Position numbers and translations under genes: made by a program
Source: Anaerocolumna sp. MB42-C2
Lineage (GTDB): Bacteria > Bacillota > Clostridia > Lachnospirales > Lachnospiraceae
Assembly: GCF_030913705.1 (NCBI RefSeq)
Contig: NZ_CP133190.1
Location: 3,805,501 to 3,869,500 of the forward strand
Direction of reading: 5' to 3'
Length of the DNA stretch: 64,000 nucleotides
The notes under the pieces: generated by a model
Database searches by the model: none
What the model was told of the DNA's origin: nothing
What the model saw: the letters and a program-made list of their open reading frames with translations, nothing else
In this document: one piece after another, positions 44,976 through 54,344 of the stretch
Position numbering within the stretch: the stretch's first letter is position 1
How the letters are laid out: each line of letters starts with the position of its first letter

Positions 44976-46763
44976 TTATGATGGTGACTCTAACTTCTGG
45001 AGCATACGCCAAAGTGTAGAACGGCTGATGCCCAGTTTTTTTGCAACTTTGCTCTGGTTATTATTCTCCTGGTGTAACATGATCTTTAAGATATCTATAT
45101 TAATCTGTTCCAGTGTCTGTTCCAGATTCACATAGGTTCTATCCCCATTACTGATAAAAGTATTGGATAATTCCTTGTTTAAGAAACTATTTACAGCAGA
45201 AGCCGTAATATAGGAAGTGCTTGCGGTAGTGACTAAGCTACTTAAAATACGCTTAAATTGATCGTAATTATATGGCCAGTTATATTCCTGAAGCATTCTT
45301 ATAGCTTCCGGCTCAAGACCAACAATTCCTTTTGCAAAACGCATATTGAGCACACTGATATATAAGCTGGCCAGATTTGGTATATCCTCTTTGTGATCTC
45401 TTAAAGGAGGTATTCTAAGGGTAAGACAGGAAAGACTGTTAATAATTTTTTCGCATCGTTTTAAAGATTCCTCATTTTCAATGGAATCGGTAAATAAGAT
45501 ACGATTTCTGTGATGAAGATTTAAATCCTTTATAATGCTGCATAATTCTGAAAATTGGGAATATGTTAAAAAATTGATATTTTGGATATAGATGGTTATA
45601 TTGGTATCGCTTAAGGGTGAGTTATTATCATTTGTTAAAAAATCCCAAGAACGTGCATTGATTCTTGCACAATCAATAATTGTCATAGGACAATTCTGCA
45701 ATTTGCTTTTCACATAAAGCAGTCTTGCCAGCTGTCCTTTTCCAGTGCCGGCTTCACCCATTATCATAACAGGATAATTACTTTCGGCGTATTGTTCGAT
45801 ACTCATGAGATTCTTCTGAGTAGAGTGTGTTATACCGTAAAAACTGTTGAAAAACTTATCATTTGCTTCTTCTTTATTTAAATGGTATATTCCGTTTTTG
45901 GTAAGAGCCAGAGGAACCTTGCGCTGGTTTATATAGTAAATAATATAAGTTTTCTCATTTTCTATTTTTTTAGTTCCGATTAGCACATAGAGAAGCCCGG
46001 AATACTCAAAATAAGATTTCTGATAACCGTCGGTTAGAATTATAGGAAGCCTTTTTTTAATTTCTGCTAGTACAGGGGCAGGTTCGGAAGATAAACCGGA
46101 ATAAAATACCTGATCGAAATTTTCATCAAATACGACATATGGCCTTGGATTGTTTTCCAGAATCATTTTATAAAAGTTAACATCGCTTCTGATTTTATTT
46201 ATGGATTCAGACATCTGTATAGATAAATCAAAGGCAGCCTCTATGCTCTCCGAACCGGAAGTGATTAAAATAGCATTCATTCCGTATTTTTGGGCCAAAG
46301 AGCTTGTGATCATATCGCATAATACCATGTCATAACCCTCTAAGCTCAGGTTTTTTAGCGTGGCAGAGGCTTCTGATTCATTATGGATGGTATATATATT
46401 GATATTATAATTAAGCATGTCGCAGATAAAGTGGGCATTTTTGGTGATTGCGGGAAACCCGATTACTACATACTTATTCGTAGAATTTTCAGCTAATTTT
46501 ATGGAACGGAATATGTCGTAGATACTTAAAGAAATATCAATAACAGGAATTTTGCAGTGTTGCCTTATTAATTCGGCGGTGCCCCCTCTGGAAACGATAA
46601 TATCATAATCTGAGTTTTCATACCTTTGTGCGATAGCAAGTCCCTCGTTTAAATCACCGGTGAAAGCAGTCAGCTCTATATCAGTCCTTCTTTCGGCAAT
46701 CTGAAGCATAAGTGATTTAATACCATCATAAGGTGCAATCCCTAAAATTTTAATTTTTTTCAT
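44976..46763 (-). CDS. PrpR_N-domain AAA+ transcriptional regulator with Fis-type HTH
   Basis: 595 residues. Residues about 1-175 are a PrpR_N sensor (ILGIAPYDGIKSLMLQIAERR, DIIVSRGGTAELIR, IPVIDISLSIYDI), a PAS-like middle (about 195-280), an AAA+ domain (about 315-520) with Walker A MGEAGTGKGQLARLLY and RIPPLRDHKEDIPNLA, and a C-terminal Fis HTH (NNQSKVAKKLGISRSTLWRMLQKLE). The GAFTGA loop that touches sigma-54 is missing and the Walker B region is degenerate (ITIYIQNINFL), so it probably works without sigma-54. It is divergent from the catabolic cluster starting at 47079 and is the obvious regulator of it, sensing a pathway acid or acid phosphate. Confidence 0.85.
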   Translation of the reverse strand: MKKIKILGIAPYDGIKSLMLQIAERRTDIELTAFTGDLNEGLAIAQRYENSDYDIIVSRGGTAELIRQHCKIPVIDISLSIYDIFRSIKLAENSTNKYVVIGFPAITKNAHFICDMLNYNINIYTIHNESEASATLKNLSLEGYDMVLCDMITSSLAQKYGMNAILITSGSESIEAAFDLSIQMSESINKIRSDVNFYKMILENNPRPYVVFDENFDQVFYSGLSSEPAPVLAEIKKRLPIILTDGYQKSYFEYSGLLYVLIGTKKIENEKTYIIYYINQRKVPLALTKNGIYHLNKEEANDKFFNSFYGITHSTQKNLMSIEQYAESNYPVMIMGEAGTGKGQLARLLYVKSKLQNCPMTIIDCARINARSWDFLTNDNNSPLSDTNITIYIQNINFLTYSQFSELCSIIKDLNLHHRNRILFTDSIENEESLKRCEKIINSLSCLTLRIPPLRDHKEDIPNLASLYISVLNMRFAKGIVGLEPEAIRMLQEYNWPYNYDQFKRILSSLVTTASTSYITASAVNSFLNKELSNTFISNGDRTYVNLEQTLEQINIDILKIMLHQENNNQSKVAKKLGISRSTLWRMLQKLESPS

Positions 46764-46956
46764 TAATATCCCCCTTTCCTCTGTAGGTACTTCATTATAT
46801 TACACTTTGTCAATTGTTATCATGGCAAAATAGAATAAAGTAATATAGTAAGTAATCTTCTGTTAAATATCGTATCATATTTAAACAATTAAATCAATAT
46901 ATTGCAAAGATGTTTCATAATAATACATAATATACAAAAAAACGACGAAAAACAAC

Positions 46957-46985
46957 TTGAAATACGTTAATAAAACTGATAATAT
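46957..46985 (+). promoter_or_regulatory. Promoter of the acid-sugar cluster
   Basis: TTGAAA at 46957-46962, 17-bp spacer, TAATAT at 46980-46985, a sigma-A type promoter about 95 bases before the kinase start. No -24/-12 GG..GC sigma-54 promoter is visible in the divergent 315-base gap, which agrees with the regulator lacking GAFTGA. The gap is otherwise AT-rich with no further clear motif. Confidence 0.6.
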
Positions 46986-47078
46986 ATACATATAAAGAAA
47001 AAATATTAAAACATAATTAAATTATACCATTGTAAAAAGATAATGTGTTTTAATATGAAACAGTCAGGAGCAGAGGGA

Positions 47079-48359
47079 ATGGTAAAGCTTTTAATGATTT
47101 CGGATGATTTCACTGGTGCATTAGATACAGGAATTCAATTTGCGCAATATGGAGCGAACACTAAAATCATAACAACATCAAATTGGGATGAGAATTTGTT
47201 TGAAGATTACAGTACGGATGTATTGGTTATCGATGCACAAACAAGACATCTGTCAGGTGAGGAGGCGTATAAGAAAGTTTATAACCTGGCTAAGAACGCT
47301 GTATCAGCAGGAGTACCTCATATTTATAAAAAGACAGATTCCGGACTGAGAGGGAATATAGGCAGTGAACTAAAGGCACTATTGGATGCCGGTAATGAGA
47401 CATTTTTACCTTTTATACCTGCATATCCTCAGATGAATCGTATAACAATTAAAGGACGTCATTATATTGATGGTCAGCCTATAGGTGAAAGTGTATTTGG
47501 CAGAGATCCATTTGAACCGGTGGCTTCTTCCGAGGTAAGGGATCTTTTTAATAAAGAGAATATCCATGTCGAAATTCTGGAACGTAATGGAATCTATGAA
47601 TCGGATTTTGATACGCCCGTAATTGGTATATTTGATGCTGAAACTGAAGAGGATATGCAGCAGATTGCAGAATATTTAAATCATAAAAAGCAGTTAAGTA
47701 TTATGGCAGGATGTGCGGGATTTGCTTCCTTTCTGCCTAAACTGCTAAACTTTAAAAAAAGGCAGATTCAATTTCCGAAATTAACTAATCCATTGTTTGT
47801 CATGTGCGGAAGTGTAAACCCGATCTCTCAGAGGCAGATAGAATATGCAGAGGAGAAAGGTTTTGGAAGAGTAATAGTGGAAGAATTACAGTCATTAGAA
47901 CCCGATTACCTTTCATCGGAGGAAGGAAACCGGTGGATGGAATCGGTTGAAAACTTATTCACCAAGTACCCGGTTGTTATGTTGGATACAGGAAGTGAAG
48001 ATCTGGAACCCATGGATACCAGTGGCAGCAGAAATACTTTACATGATACGAGGATTAAAATCGCTTCCGGATTGGGTCGGATTGTTAAAAAACTTTTGGA
48101 TATAAATAAAAATCACACACTTATGATTATTGGCGGTGATACCTTATTAGGATTTTTTAATCAAATTCAGTGCGGAGAGATTTTTCCGGTATGTGAACTG
48201 GATGCCGGAACGGTTCTTTCTTATATAAATTATAAAGATCAAAAGCTGTGGATTATATCAAAGTCCGGAGGTTTCGGCAGCCGGGAAGTGATTTATGAAA
48301 TTGTCCAAAAAATAAATTTGGAAGGAGGAGTTTTATGCCAGAAGAATATATGCTTATGA
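47079..48359 (+). CDS. Four-carbon acid sugar kinase family protein (DUF1537)
   Basis: 426 residues from ATG 47079 (MVKLLMISDDFTGALDTGIQFA) with caggagcagaggga; the longer frame from 47043 lacks a site. N-terminal domain with DDFTGA and KKTDSGLRGNIGSEL (substrate side), C-terminal nucleotide domain with IIGGDTLLGFF, ELDAGTVLSY and ISKSGGFGSREV. This family comprises D-threonate, D-erythronate and 3-oxo-tetronate 4-kinases. Paired with the PdxA-like gene at 50507 it suggests phosphorylation of a C4 acid sugar followed by oxidation/decarboxylation to dihydroxyacetone phosphate, as for D-threonate (DtnK/PdxA2). First gene of the cluster; overlaps the next by 25 bases. Confidence 0.85.
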   Translation: MVKLLMISDDFTGALDTGIQFAQYGANTKIITTSNWDENLFEDYSTDVLVIDAQTRHLSGEEAYKKVYNLAKNAVSAGVPHIYKKTDSGLRGNIGSELKALLDAGNETFLPFIPAYPQMNRITIKGRHYIDGQPIGESVFGRDPFEPVASSEVRDLFNKENIHVEILERNGIYESDFDTPVIGIFDAETEEDMQQIAEYLNHKKQLSIMAGCAGFASFLPKLLNFKKRQIQFPKLTNPLFVMCGSVNPISQRQIEYAEEKGFGRVIVEELQSLEPDYLSSEEGNRWMESVENLFTKYPVVMLDTGSEDLEPMDTSGSRNTLHDTRIKIASGLGRIVKKLLDINKNHTLMIIGGDTLLGFFNQIQCGEIFPVCELDAGTVLSYINYKDQKLWIISKSGGFGSREVIYEIVQKINLEGGVLCQKNICL

Positions 48360-49489
48360 TGCCTCGTAAGGTATTTGGCGGAGGGAGTGCTTTGGAGCAG
48401 GTTTTAGTACTTCTTAAGGATAAATATAAAAAAGCTGCCATATTTACCGATAAGGGAATTCGTAACTCCGGAATTACCGATTATCCGCTGGAATTATTGG
48501 GACGTTGTAATCTTGAAATTATAATATTTGATGAATTACCCACAGAGCCAAGCTGTGATGAAGCCCAGAAAGTAGTCGATGATTTCAGAAAGTCAGGTGC
48601 CGATCTGATTGTTGCAATCGGAGGAGGAAGTGTGATGGATGTTGCCAAACTTGCCTCTATTGCCTGTACGGATGTTTATGGAGTAAGAGATTTACTTAAG
48701 AAACCTCTGATAGGAAGGAAATTTGTAGAGGTACTGTTAATTCCTACAACTGCAGGTACCGGTTCGGAAGCTACACCGAACAGTATTGTAACTGTTCCGG
48801 AAAAGAACCTCAAAGTAGGAATTGTAAATACGGAAATGTTAGCAGATATGGTTATTTTAGATGGGAGAATGTTAAAAAAAATACCTCAACAGATAGCAGC
48901 AGCTACAGGAATTGATGCATTAGCTCATGCGATAGAATGTTATACCTCAAATAAAGCAAATCCCATTAGTAATATGTTTGCCTTGGAAGCCTTGAAGCTG
49001 ATTTTTGAAAACATACTTCCGGCGTGTGAAGATCCGGGTGCAGTGAAAGAAAAGAATGATATGCTTCTGGCGGCTTTTTATGCCGGTGCAGCCATTACAG
49101 CTTCCGGTACCACAGCGGTACACGCGTTGTCTTATCCGCTGGGGGGAAGATATCATATACCCCATGGTGTAGCCAATGCCATTATGCTTCTACCGGTATT
49201 AAAATTCAACCTGCCAGCCTGTTTGAAAGAGTTTGCAGAAGTTTATGATGCGGTTTCAAAAGGAAATCATAATCTAAAACAAGAAGAAAAAGCAGAATGG
49301 GTTTTGAACAAAATCGATGAAATAATCCACGTTCTTAAAATTCCGTCCTCTCTAAAAAATTTCGGAATCAGTAAAACGGATTTGGAGGATTTGGTTCATG
49401 ACGGAATGGAAGTGAAACGTCTGCTGAATAATAATAAGAGTACAGTTACCGCAGAGGATGCCAGAAAACTCTATCTGGAGGTACTGTAA
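48335..49489 (+). CDS. Iron-containing alcohol dehydrogenase
   Basis: 384 residues, group III metal-dependent ADH. N-terminal dinucleotide domain with IVAIGGGSVMDVAKLASI (about 92-109) and PTTAGTGSEATPNSIVT; C-terminal metal domain with IDALAHAIECYTS (His ligand), TTAVHALSYPLGGRYHIPHGVANAIMLLP (two His ligands). ATG 48335 inside the end of the kinase gene with gaaggaggagtttt, so tightly coupled translation. In this cluster it probably oxidises a hydroxy-acid or reduces an aldehyde released by the aldolase-like protein; the exact substrate is unknown. Confidence 0.9.
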   Translation: MPEEYMLMMPRKVFGGGSALEQVLVLLKDKYKKAAIFTDKGIRNSGITDYPLELLGRCNLEIIIFDELPTEPSCDEAQKVVDDFRKSGADLIVAIGGGSVMDVAKLASIACTDVYGVRDLLKKPLIGRKFVEVLLIPTTAGTGSEATPNSIVTVPEKNLKVGIVNTEMLADMVILDGRMLKKIPQQIAAATGIDALAHAIECYTSNKANPISNMFALEALKLIFENILPACEDPGAVKEKNDMLLAAFYAGAAITASGTTAVHALSYPLGGRYHIPHGVANAIMLLPVLKFNLPACLKEFAEVYDAVSKGNHNLKQEEKAEWVLNKIDEIIHVLKIPSSLKNFGISKTDLEDLVHDGMEVKRLLNNNKSTVTAEDARKLYLEVL

Positions 49490-49538
49490 TTATAATTATA
49501 AAGTTGGATTGCTGTAATAGGAGCAGATTGGAGAAAAT

Positions 49539-50432
49539 ATGGAGTTGATGAAAGGAATTATAACACCGATAATAACCCCCATGAATGAGGATGAGAGCAT
49601 AAATGAAAAAGAATTGAGAAATCAGGTCAACCGCCTGATAAATGCGGGAATCCACGGGATATTTACAGCCGGAACGAATGGGGAGGGGTATATATTAAGT
49701 GAAGAGGAAAAAGAGCGGGTATTGTCTGTGGTCATTGATGAAGCGGCTAAGAGAGTTGCAATTTATGCCGGTACGGGCTGTATCAGTACTAAAGATACCA
49801 TAAGGCAGTCTGAAAATGCGAAGAAGTTAGGAGCGGATGTATTGTCCATTATTACACCATCCTTTGCCCAAGCATCTCAGGAAGAATTATATCAGCATTA
49901 TAAAACGGTAGCAAAAATGGTGGACCTGCCTATTGTTCTTTATAATATTCCCGCCAGAACGGGTAACTCGTTATCGCCGGATACGGTAGCAAGATTGGCA
50001 GAGGTGGATAATATAGCAGGTGTTAAAGACAGCAGCGGAAACTTTGATAACATGCTTATGTACATTGAGAAGACGAAGAAAAGGAATTTTTCTGTATTAA
50101 GCGGTAATGATTCTCTGATACTATGGAATCTTATGGCAGGAGGTACGGGAGGAGTTGCCGGATGTTCTAATGTGTTTCCGCATAATATGGTGGAGATCTA
50201 TGAAAATTTCGTTCAGGGTAATTTTGAAAAAGCAAAAGAGTATCAGGATAATATAAGAAATTTCAGAAATTGTTTTAAATATGGAAACCCTAATACAATA
50301 GTAAAAACTGCAGTTGCCATGTCCGGTTATCCGGTAGGTAAATGCAGAAGCCCTTTTAATCAGGTTACCAGGGAGGGACTCCAGGCAATTGAAGAGGTCC
50401 TTAAGGAATATAAACAGTTGGGAATTAACTGA
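49539..50432 (+). CDS. Dihydrodipicolinate synthase family aldolase/dehydratase
   Basis: 297 residues, class I Schiff-base TIM barrel of the DapA/NanA family. Schiff-base Lys163 in GVKDSSGN, Tyr135 in VLYNIPARTGNSL with the carboxylate-binding Arg140, and the substrate loop AGTNGEGYILS (about 44-54) in place of the GTTGES of true DapA. That loop and the catabolic neighbours argue against lysine synthesis and for a 2-oxo acid aldolase or dehydratase. It may cleave a 2-oxo-3-deoxy sugar acid to pyruvate and an aldehyde. ATG 49539 follows ttggagaaaat. Sits between Fe-ADH and PdxA-like genes. Confidence 0.88.
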   Translation: MELMKGIITPIITPMNEDESINEKELRNQVNRLINAGIHGIFTAGTNGEGYILSEEEKERVLSVVIDEAAKRVAIYAGTGCISTKDTIRQSENAKKLGADVLSIITPSFAQASQEELYQHYKTVAKMVDLPIVLYNIPARTGNSLSPDTVARLAEVDNIAGVKDSSGNFDNMLMYIEKTKKRNFSVLSGNDSLILWNLMAGGTGGVAGCSNVFPHNMVEIYENFVQGNFEKAKEYQDNIRNFRNCFKYGNPNTIVKTAVAMSGYPVGKCRSPFNQVTREGLQAIEEVLKEYKQLGIN

Positions 50433-50506
50433 GGAAACTGTATGCGTCTGCATTACAGCCACAAACGCAAGATGCACAATAGGGCAGCGCAGAAAAGAGG
50501 TTAAAA

Positions 50507-51541
50507 ATGAAGAATAAACCGATCATTGGAATTACTATGGGAGACCCGGCAAGTATCGGACCAGAGCTTACATTAAAAGCATTAAGCCGGTACAACATTT
50601 ACGAACGATGTGCACCTGTTGTTATCGGTGATGCAGCTATATTGGACAAAGCAAAAGAAATCCTCGGCAAGAAAGAACTCCGAATACACCCTGTTAAAGA
50701 TGTAAAAGAAGCATTATTTTCACCCGGAGTAATCGATGTATTGGATTTGGGACTGGCAGATCCTAATAAAATAAAACCCGGCGAAGTATCTGCCATGGCA
50801 GGGGAAGCCGCTTTTCAATACGTCAAGAAAGTGATTGAACTTGCCATGGACAAAAAGATAGCTGCTACAGTTACCAATGCAATCAGTAAAGAGGCAATAA
50901 ACCTGGCGGGTCATCATTATTCAGGTCATACGGAAATTTATGCCGATTTAACAGGAACGAAAAAATATACTATGATGCTTGCCTACAAAGATTTACGGGT
51001 CGTCCATGTATCTACCCATGTTTCCTTACGGGAAGCCTGTGACCGGGTAAAGCAGGAACGTATCCTGGAAGTAATTGAAATTGCGAATAAAGCCTGCATT
51101 GAAATGGGAATTTCATCTCCTGTTATAGGTGTAGCCGGTTTGAATCCGCACTGTGGTGAAAATGGTCTGTTCGGCATGGAGGAACAGGAGGAAATTATAC
51201 CTGCAATTAAGGAAGCAAAGTTAAGAGGTTTCAATGCACAGGGACCAATACCGCCGGATAGTATTTTTTCGAAAGCCAGAGGTGGATTCTATGATATAGT
51301 CGTAGCAATGTATCATGACCAGGGACATATACCTTTAAAAGTCTTAGGGTTTGTATATAATAAGGATCTGAAAAAATGGGATTCTGTCGAAGGAGTGAAT
51401 ATTACCTTAGGACTGCCGATTATCCGGACATCGGTAGATCATGGAACTGCTTTTGACCAGGCTTATACCGGTCTGGCAAGTGAATTTAGTCTGGTAAATG
51501 CGATGGATTATGCTATCAGTTTTGCAGGAGGAAATATATAA
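50507..51541 (+). CDS. PdxA-family 4-phosphate dehydrogenase (PdxA2-like)
   Basis: 344 residues. Family motifs: TMGDPASIGPELTLKAL, HYSGHTEIYADLTGT (His metal ligand), GLNPHCGENGLFGMEEQEEI, and MYHDQGHIPLKVLGF (His ligands). PdxA oxidises 4-phosphohydroxy-L-threonine in B6 synthesis, but the genes pdxB/pdxJ are absent and the neighbour is a DUF1537 kinase, which fits PdxA2, the dehydrogenase that converts D-threonate- or D-erythronate-4-phosphate to DHAP and CO2. NAD is the likely acceptor. ATG 50507 with aagaggttaaaa. Confidence 0.88.
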   Translation: MKNKPIIGITMGDPASIGPELTLKALSRYNIYERCAPVVIGDAAILDKAKEILGKKELRIHPVKDVKEALFSPGVIDVLDLGLADPNKIKPGEVSAMAGEAAFQYVKKVIELAMDKKIAATVTNAISKEAINLAGHHYSGHTEIYADLTGTKKYTMMLAYKDLRVVHVSTHVSLREACDRVKQERILEVIEIANKACIEMGISSPVIGVAGLNPHCGENGLFGMEEQEEIIPAIKEAKLRGFNAQGPIPPDSIFSKARGGFYDIVVAMYHDQGHIPLKVLGFVYNKDLKKWDSVEGVNITLGLPIIRTSVDHGTAFDQAYTGLASEFSLVNAMDYAISFAGGNI

Positions 51542-51632
51542 GAGGACTGTTAGCCGGAATAAGTACAGGCATAATGGTAATCAGGCGGGCTGATCATAAT
51601 AGATTAAGAAAAAATTTTAGGGAGGTATTTTT

Positions 51633-53273
51633 ATGAAGAGCAAGAAAAAATTTATTGCATTGTTACTTGTATTGGTCATGACAGCATCCGTATTTTACGG
51701 CTGCGGTTCAACTTCTAAATCAGGAGGCAGCGATACTTCGTCCGAAACAGGGGAAACCAAAGGAGAAGTAAAGAACACGGCAGAAAGCGGTGGTGAATCA
51801 ACATCATCAAGCTCTTATACCATGTTTATGAGGTCACAGTATGTTGACTGGATTAAGGAACTAAAGTGGTATGATGAAGCAGAAAAAAACACCGGAATCC
51901 ATGTTGAATATGTGGAAGGACCGGAAGAAATCAGTGATACGTATACAGAAGTTGACCAAAGAATCGCAAGCGGAACCCTTCCGGATGCGGCGATGGTAAA
52001 CCTGGCACAGGCTAAGGTATATGGCAGTCAGGGAGCTTTTGTTGACCTGGCTCCTTACATTACTAAATATGCACCAAATCTTCAAGCTTATATTGATGCG
52101 AATCCGGATTATAAAGCTTATGTTTCAAGTGATGACGGTGCAATATACGGTCTGGTTAAAGAATCACCTATCTTTGCAGACTTAATAGGATACCGTGCCG
52201 ACCAGTTCAAAGAAGCGGGTATTGATGCCGCCACAATAAAAACAATAGAGGATTTTACAAAAGCGTTACAGACGTTGAAAGCTTATTATGGAGCAAAAGA
52301 TGATAACTATTATCCATTATCCGGCAGAGACAGTGCCCTCCGTTTTGCAGCCTGGTTTGGTGCGGCAAGTTATACGGACGCCAATGGTTCCGGCGGTGTG
52401 TATTATAACCATGAAAAGGATGGGTCTTTTGACATAAAGGCAGCCGGTGCATATGACTGGATTAAAACTATGAAGCAGTGGTATGAGGAGGGGCTGATTA
52501 ATCCATCCTGGGTAAGCGGAACTAACAGTGAGGGTGATTGGGAATCACAGACATTGGAAGGTGGCGCAAGCGTATTTTATGATTATTACAATCGTGCGGA
52601 GTGGTTTATGGAAAACGGCGGACCGGATAATAACCCGGACTATGATATGCAGGTACTGGATTTCCTGAAAGGCACAGACGGAAAAACAGTTCCTATAACT
52701 ACTTCAACTCTTTATCAAAACGGATGCGTTACTGCAGTGAATTCCTCTTGTGATGAAGATAAGATTGCTACGATTCTGAAATTTATTGATTATTTTTACA
52801 GCGAAGAGGGTATCACATTAGCAAACTGGGGTGTAGAGGGTGAAAGCTTTAAAAATGAGGGCAACACCAAGTCCTTTATCGTGGATTATTCGTCGGAAGA
52901 ATCCAAAGAACCCGGTGAAAAGAGATGGTCTTTCTTAAGTGACCGTTTTACTGTTACAAAACCGGTAGACCAGACAGCTTTTTACAGCTGGAATACAAAA
53001 CTTATAGCAGATGCAGCTAATAAATATTTTGTCAAAGATAACTTCCTTGACCGGCCTACTTTAATCTACACAACCGATCAGGAGGAACAGCTTACGAATT
53101 TGGTGGCTTCCGTATATGAAGCCGAAAGTTTCGGATTAACTCATTTTATTATCGGAGATAAAGAATTAAACGAAGCAAACTGGAAGGCATTCGTTAAAGA
53201 GATGGACGATATGGGATTAGGAGATATTGAAAAAATCCAGCAGGAAGCTTACGCTAATACTTTTAACAAATAA
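51633..53273 (+). CDS. Extracellular solute-binding lipoprotein (CUT1/LplA-like)
   Basis: 546 residues, longer than ordinary sugar-binding proteins, typical of the LplA-type that serves oligosaccharide importers of Lachnospiraceae and Paenibacillus. N-terminal lipoprotein signal (KKKFIALLLVLVMTASVFYGC, lipobox FYGC) then a Ser/Gly/Thr-rich spacer. The body shows family-1 SBP patterns (IASGTLPDAAMVNLAQAKVYGSQGAFVDLAPYI; KYFVKDNFLDRPTLIYT). Captures the sugar outside the membrane for the permeases encoded next. ATG 51633 with gggaggtattttt. Confidence 0.9.
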   Translation: MKSKKKFIALLLVLVMTASVFYGCGSTSKSGGSDTSSETGETKGEVKNTAESGGESTSSSSYTMFMRSQYVDWIKELKWYDEAEKNTGIHVEYVEGPEEISDTYTEVDQRIASGTLPDAAMVNLAQAKVYGSQGAFVDLAPYITKYAPNLQAYIDANPDYKAYVSSDDGAIYGLVKESPIFADLIGYRADQFKEAGIDAATIKTIEDFTKALQTLKAYYGAKDDNYYPLSGRDSALRFAAWFGAASYTDANGSGGVYYNHEKDGSFDIKAAGAYDWIKTMKQWYEEGLINPSWVSGTNSEGDWESQTLEGGASVFYDYYNRAEWFMENGGPDNNPDYDMQVLDFLKGTDGKTVPITTSTLYQNGCVTAVNSSCDEDKIATILKFIDYFYSEEGITLANWGVEGESFKNEGNTKSFIVDYSSEESKEPGEKRWSFLSDRFTVTKPVDQTAFYSWNTKLIADAANKYFVKDNFLDRPTLIYTTDQEEQLTNLVASVYEAESFGLTHFIIGDKELNEANWKAFVKEMDDMGLGDIEKIQQEAYANTFNK

Positions 53274-53302
53274 TAAACAATTCTGACAGTAAGTACTTAA
53301 AA

Positions 53303-53327
53303 AGGCTGCCTCTGTAAGAGGTAGCCT
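53303..53327 (+). promoter_or_regulatory. Intercistronic hairpin between binding protein and permease genes
   Basis: aggctgcctc pairs with gaggtagcct across a 5-base loop. No T run follows; such stems after binding-protein genes usually stabilise the upstream mRNA so that more binding protein than permease is made. Confidence 0.6.
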
Positions 53328-53357
53328 GTCAGATTGAGTAAGAAAGGGATGAAAATA

Positions 53358-54323
53358 TTGAAAAAAGGAAATAAAGCAGTTGCAATTCCTGTTATAAAGA
53401 AATCGCTGAATCAGCGTATAAAGAATGACTTCAAAAAAAACTGGCAGTTATATTTACTTCTGGTACCAGGCATCCTTAGTTTAATATTGTTTAAATTCGG
53501 CCCGCTTTTTGGAATGACAATTGCTTTTGAGAATTTCAGTGCCTATAAAGGAATATTAGGAAGTGATTTGGTGGGATTGAAATGGTTTGTTAAAATATTC
53601 CATGATCCTTATATGCTTAAACTATTAAAAAATACTATTATTCTTGCGGTACTTTCCTTGGTTATCGTATTTCCTATCCCGGTAATCTTTGCATTATTCT
53701 TAAATGAGATAAAACGGAAAGCGGTCCGTAGTTTTGTACAATCTTTAAGTTTTATGCCTTATTTTATTTCCTCCGCGGTTATGGTCAGTATTCTTTTCAC
53801 TATGCTGTCACCGACCAATGGGGTGGTAAACAATCTGATCAAGTTTTTAGGAGGAACTGCGATTCACTTTCAGGCCAGTCCGGTATGGTTTCGGCCTATG
53901 TATGTATTTTTGCAGGTTTGGCAAACGTTCGGATATTCGGCGGTTATTTATATTGCTGCCATGACAGCAATTGATCCCGCTCTCTATGAGGCGGCAGAAG
54001 TGGACGGTGCCAATCGGTGGGTCAAAATGTTTCAGATAACACTTCCTTCTATCTCAACGTCTGTAATTACTATGTTCATAATCAGTGTCGGCAATATTTT
54101 TACCGTGGATTTGGACAGGATACTTTTAATGTATAATACCAGTGTGTATTCAACGGCTGATGTCATTCAGACCTATGTATACCGTATTGCATTTGAAAGT
54201 TCGGGTTTTCCGAATTACAGCTATGGAACAGCCGTAAACCTTTTAAAATCAATTTTAGCCTTTGTACTGGTAATGCTTACAAATAAAGCGGCGAATAAGT
54301 ATGCCGAAACCAGGCTGTTCTAA
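53358..54323 (+). CDS. ABC sugar transporter permease, LplB-like
   Basis: About 321 residues from TTG 53358 (aaagggatg just upstream); a TTG at 53334 or ATG at 53349 are alternatives without a good site. Six membrane segments; the EAA loop EAAEVDGANRWVKMFQITLPSI (about 215-236) contacts the ATPase. Matches the LplB branch of CUT1 permeases, partner of long LplA-like binding proteins. No ATPase gene lies in the cluster, so a shared MsmK/UgpC-type ATPase encoded elsewhere must power it. Confidence 0.88.
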   Translation: MKKGNKAVAIPVIKKSLNQRIKNDFKKNWQLYLLLVPGILSLILFKFGPLFGMTIAFENFSAYKGILGSDLVGLKWFVKIFHDPYMLKLLKNTIILAVLSLVIVFPIPVIFALFLNEIKRKAVRSFVQSLSFMPYFISSAVMVSILFTMLSPTNGVVNNLIKFLGGTAIHFQASPVWFRPMYVFLQVWQTFGYSAVIYIAAMTAIDPALYEAAEVDGANRWVKMFQITLPSISTSVITMFIISVGNIFTVDLDRILLMYNTSVYSTADVIQTYVYRIAFESSGFPNYSYGTAVNLLKSILAFVLVMLTNKAANKYAETRLF

Positions 54324-54344
54324 GGGAAGGGATGTGAATAAATA

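Noticed and set aside
46764..47078. Sigma-54 promoter for the acid-sugar cluster
   Set aside because: No TGGCAC..TTGC-like -24/-12 pair is visible and the regulator lacks GAFTGA.
49539..50432. Annotation as dapA (lysine synthesis)
   Set aside because: The DapA Thr-Thr motif is replaced by TNGEG and the gene sits among catabolic enzymes and a sugar importer.
4050..50490. Shared 13-mer acaatagggcagc before rpsL (about 4099) and before the PdxA-like gene (about 50475)
   Set aside because: Isolated short identity with unrelated flanks and different distances to the start codon; probably coincidence.
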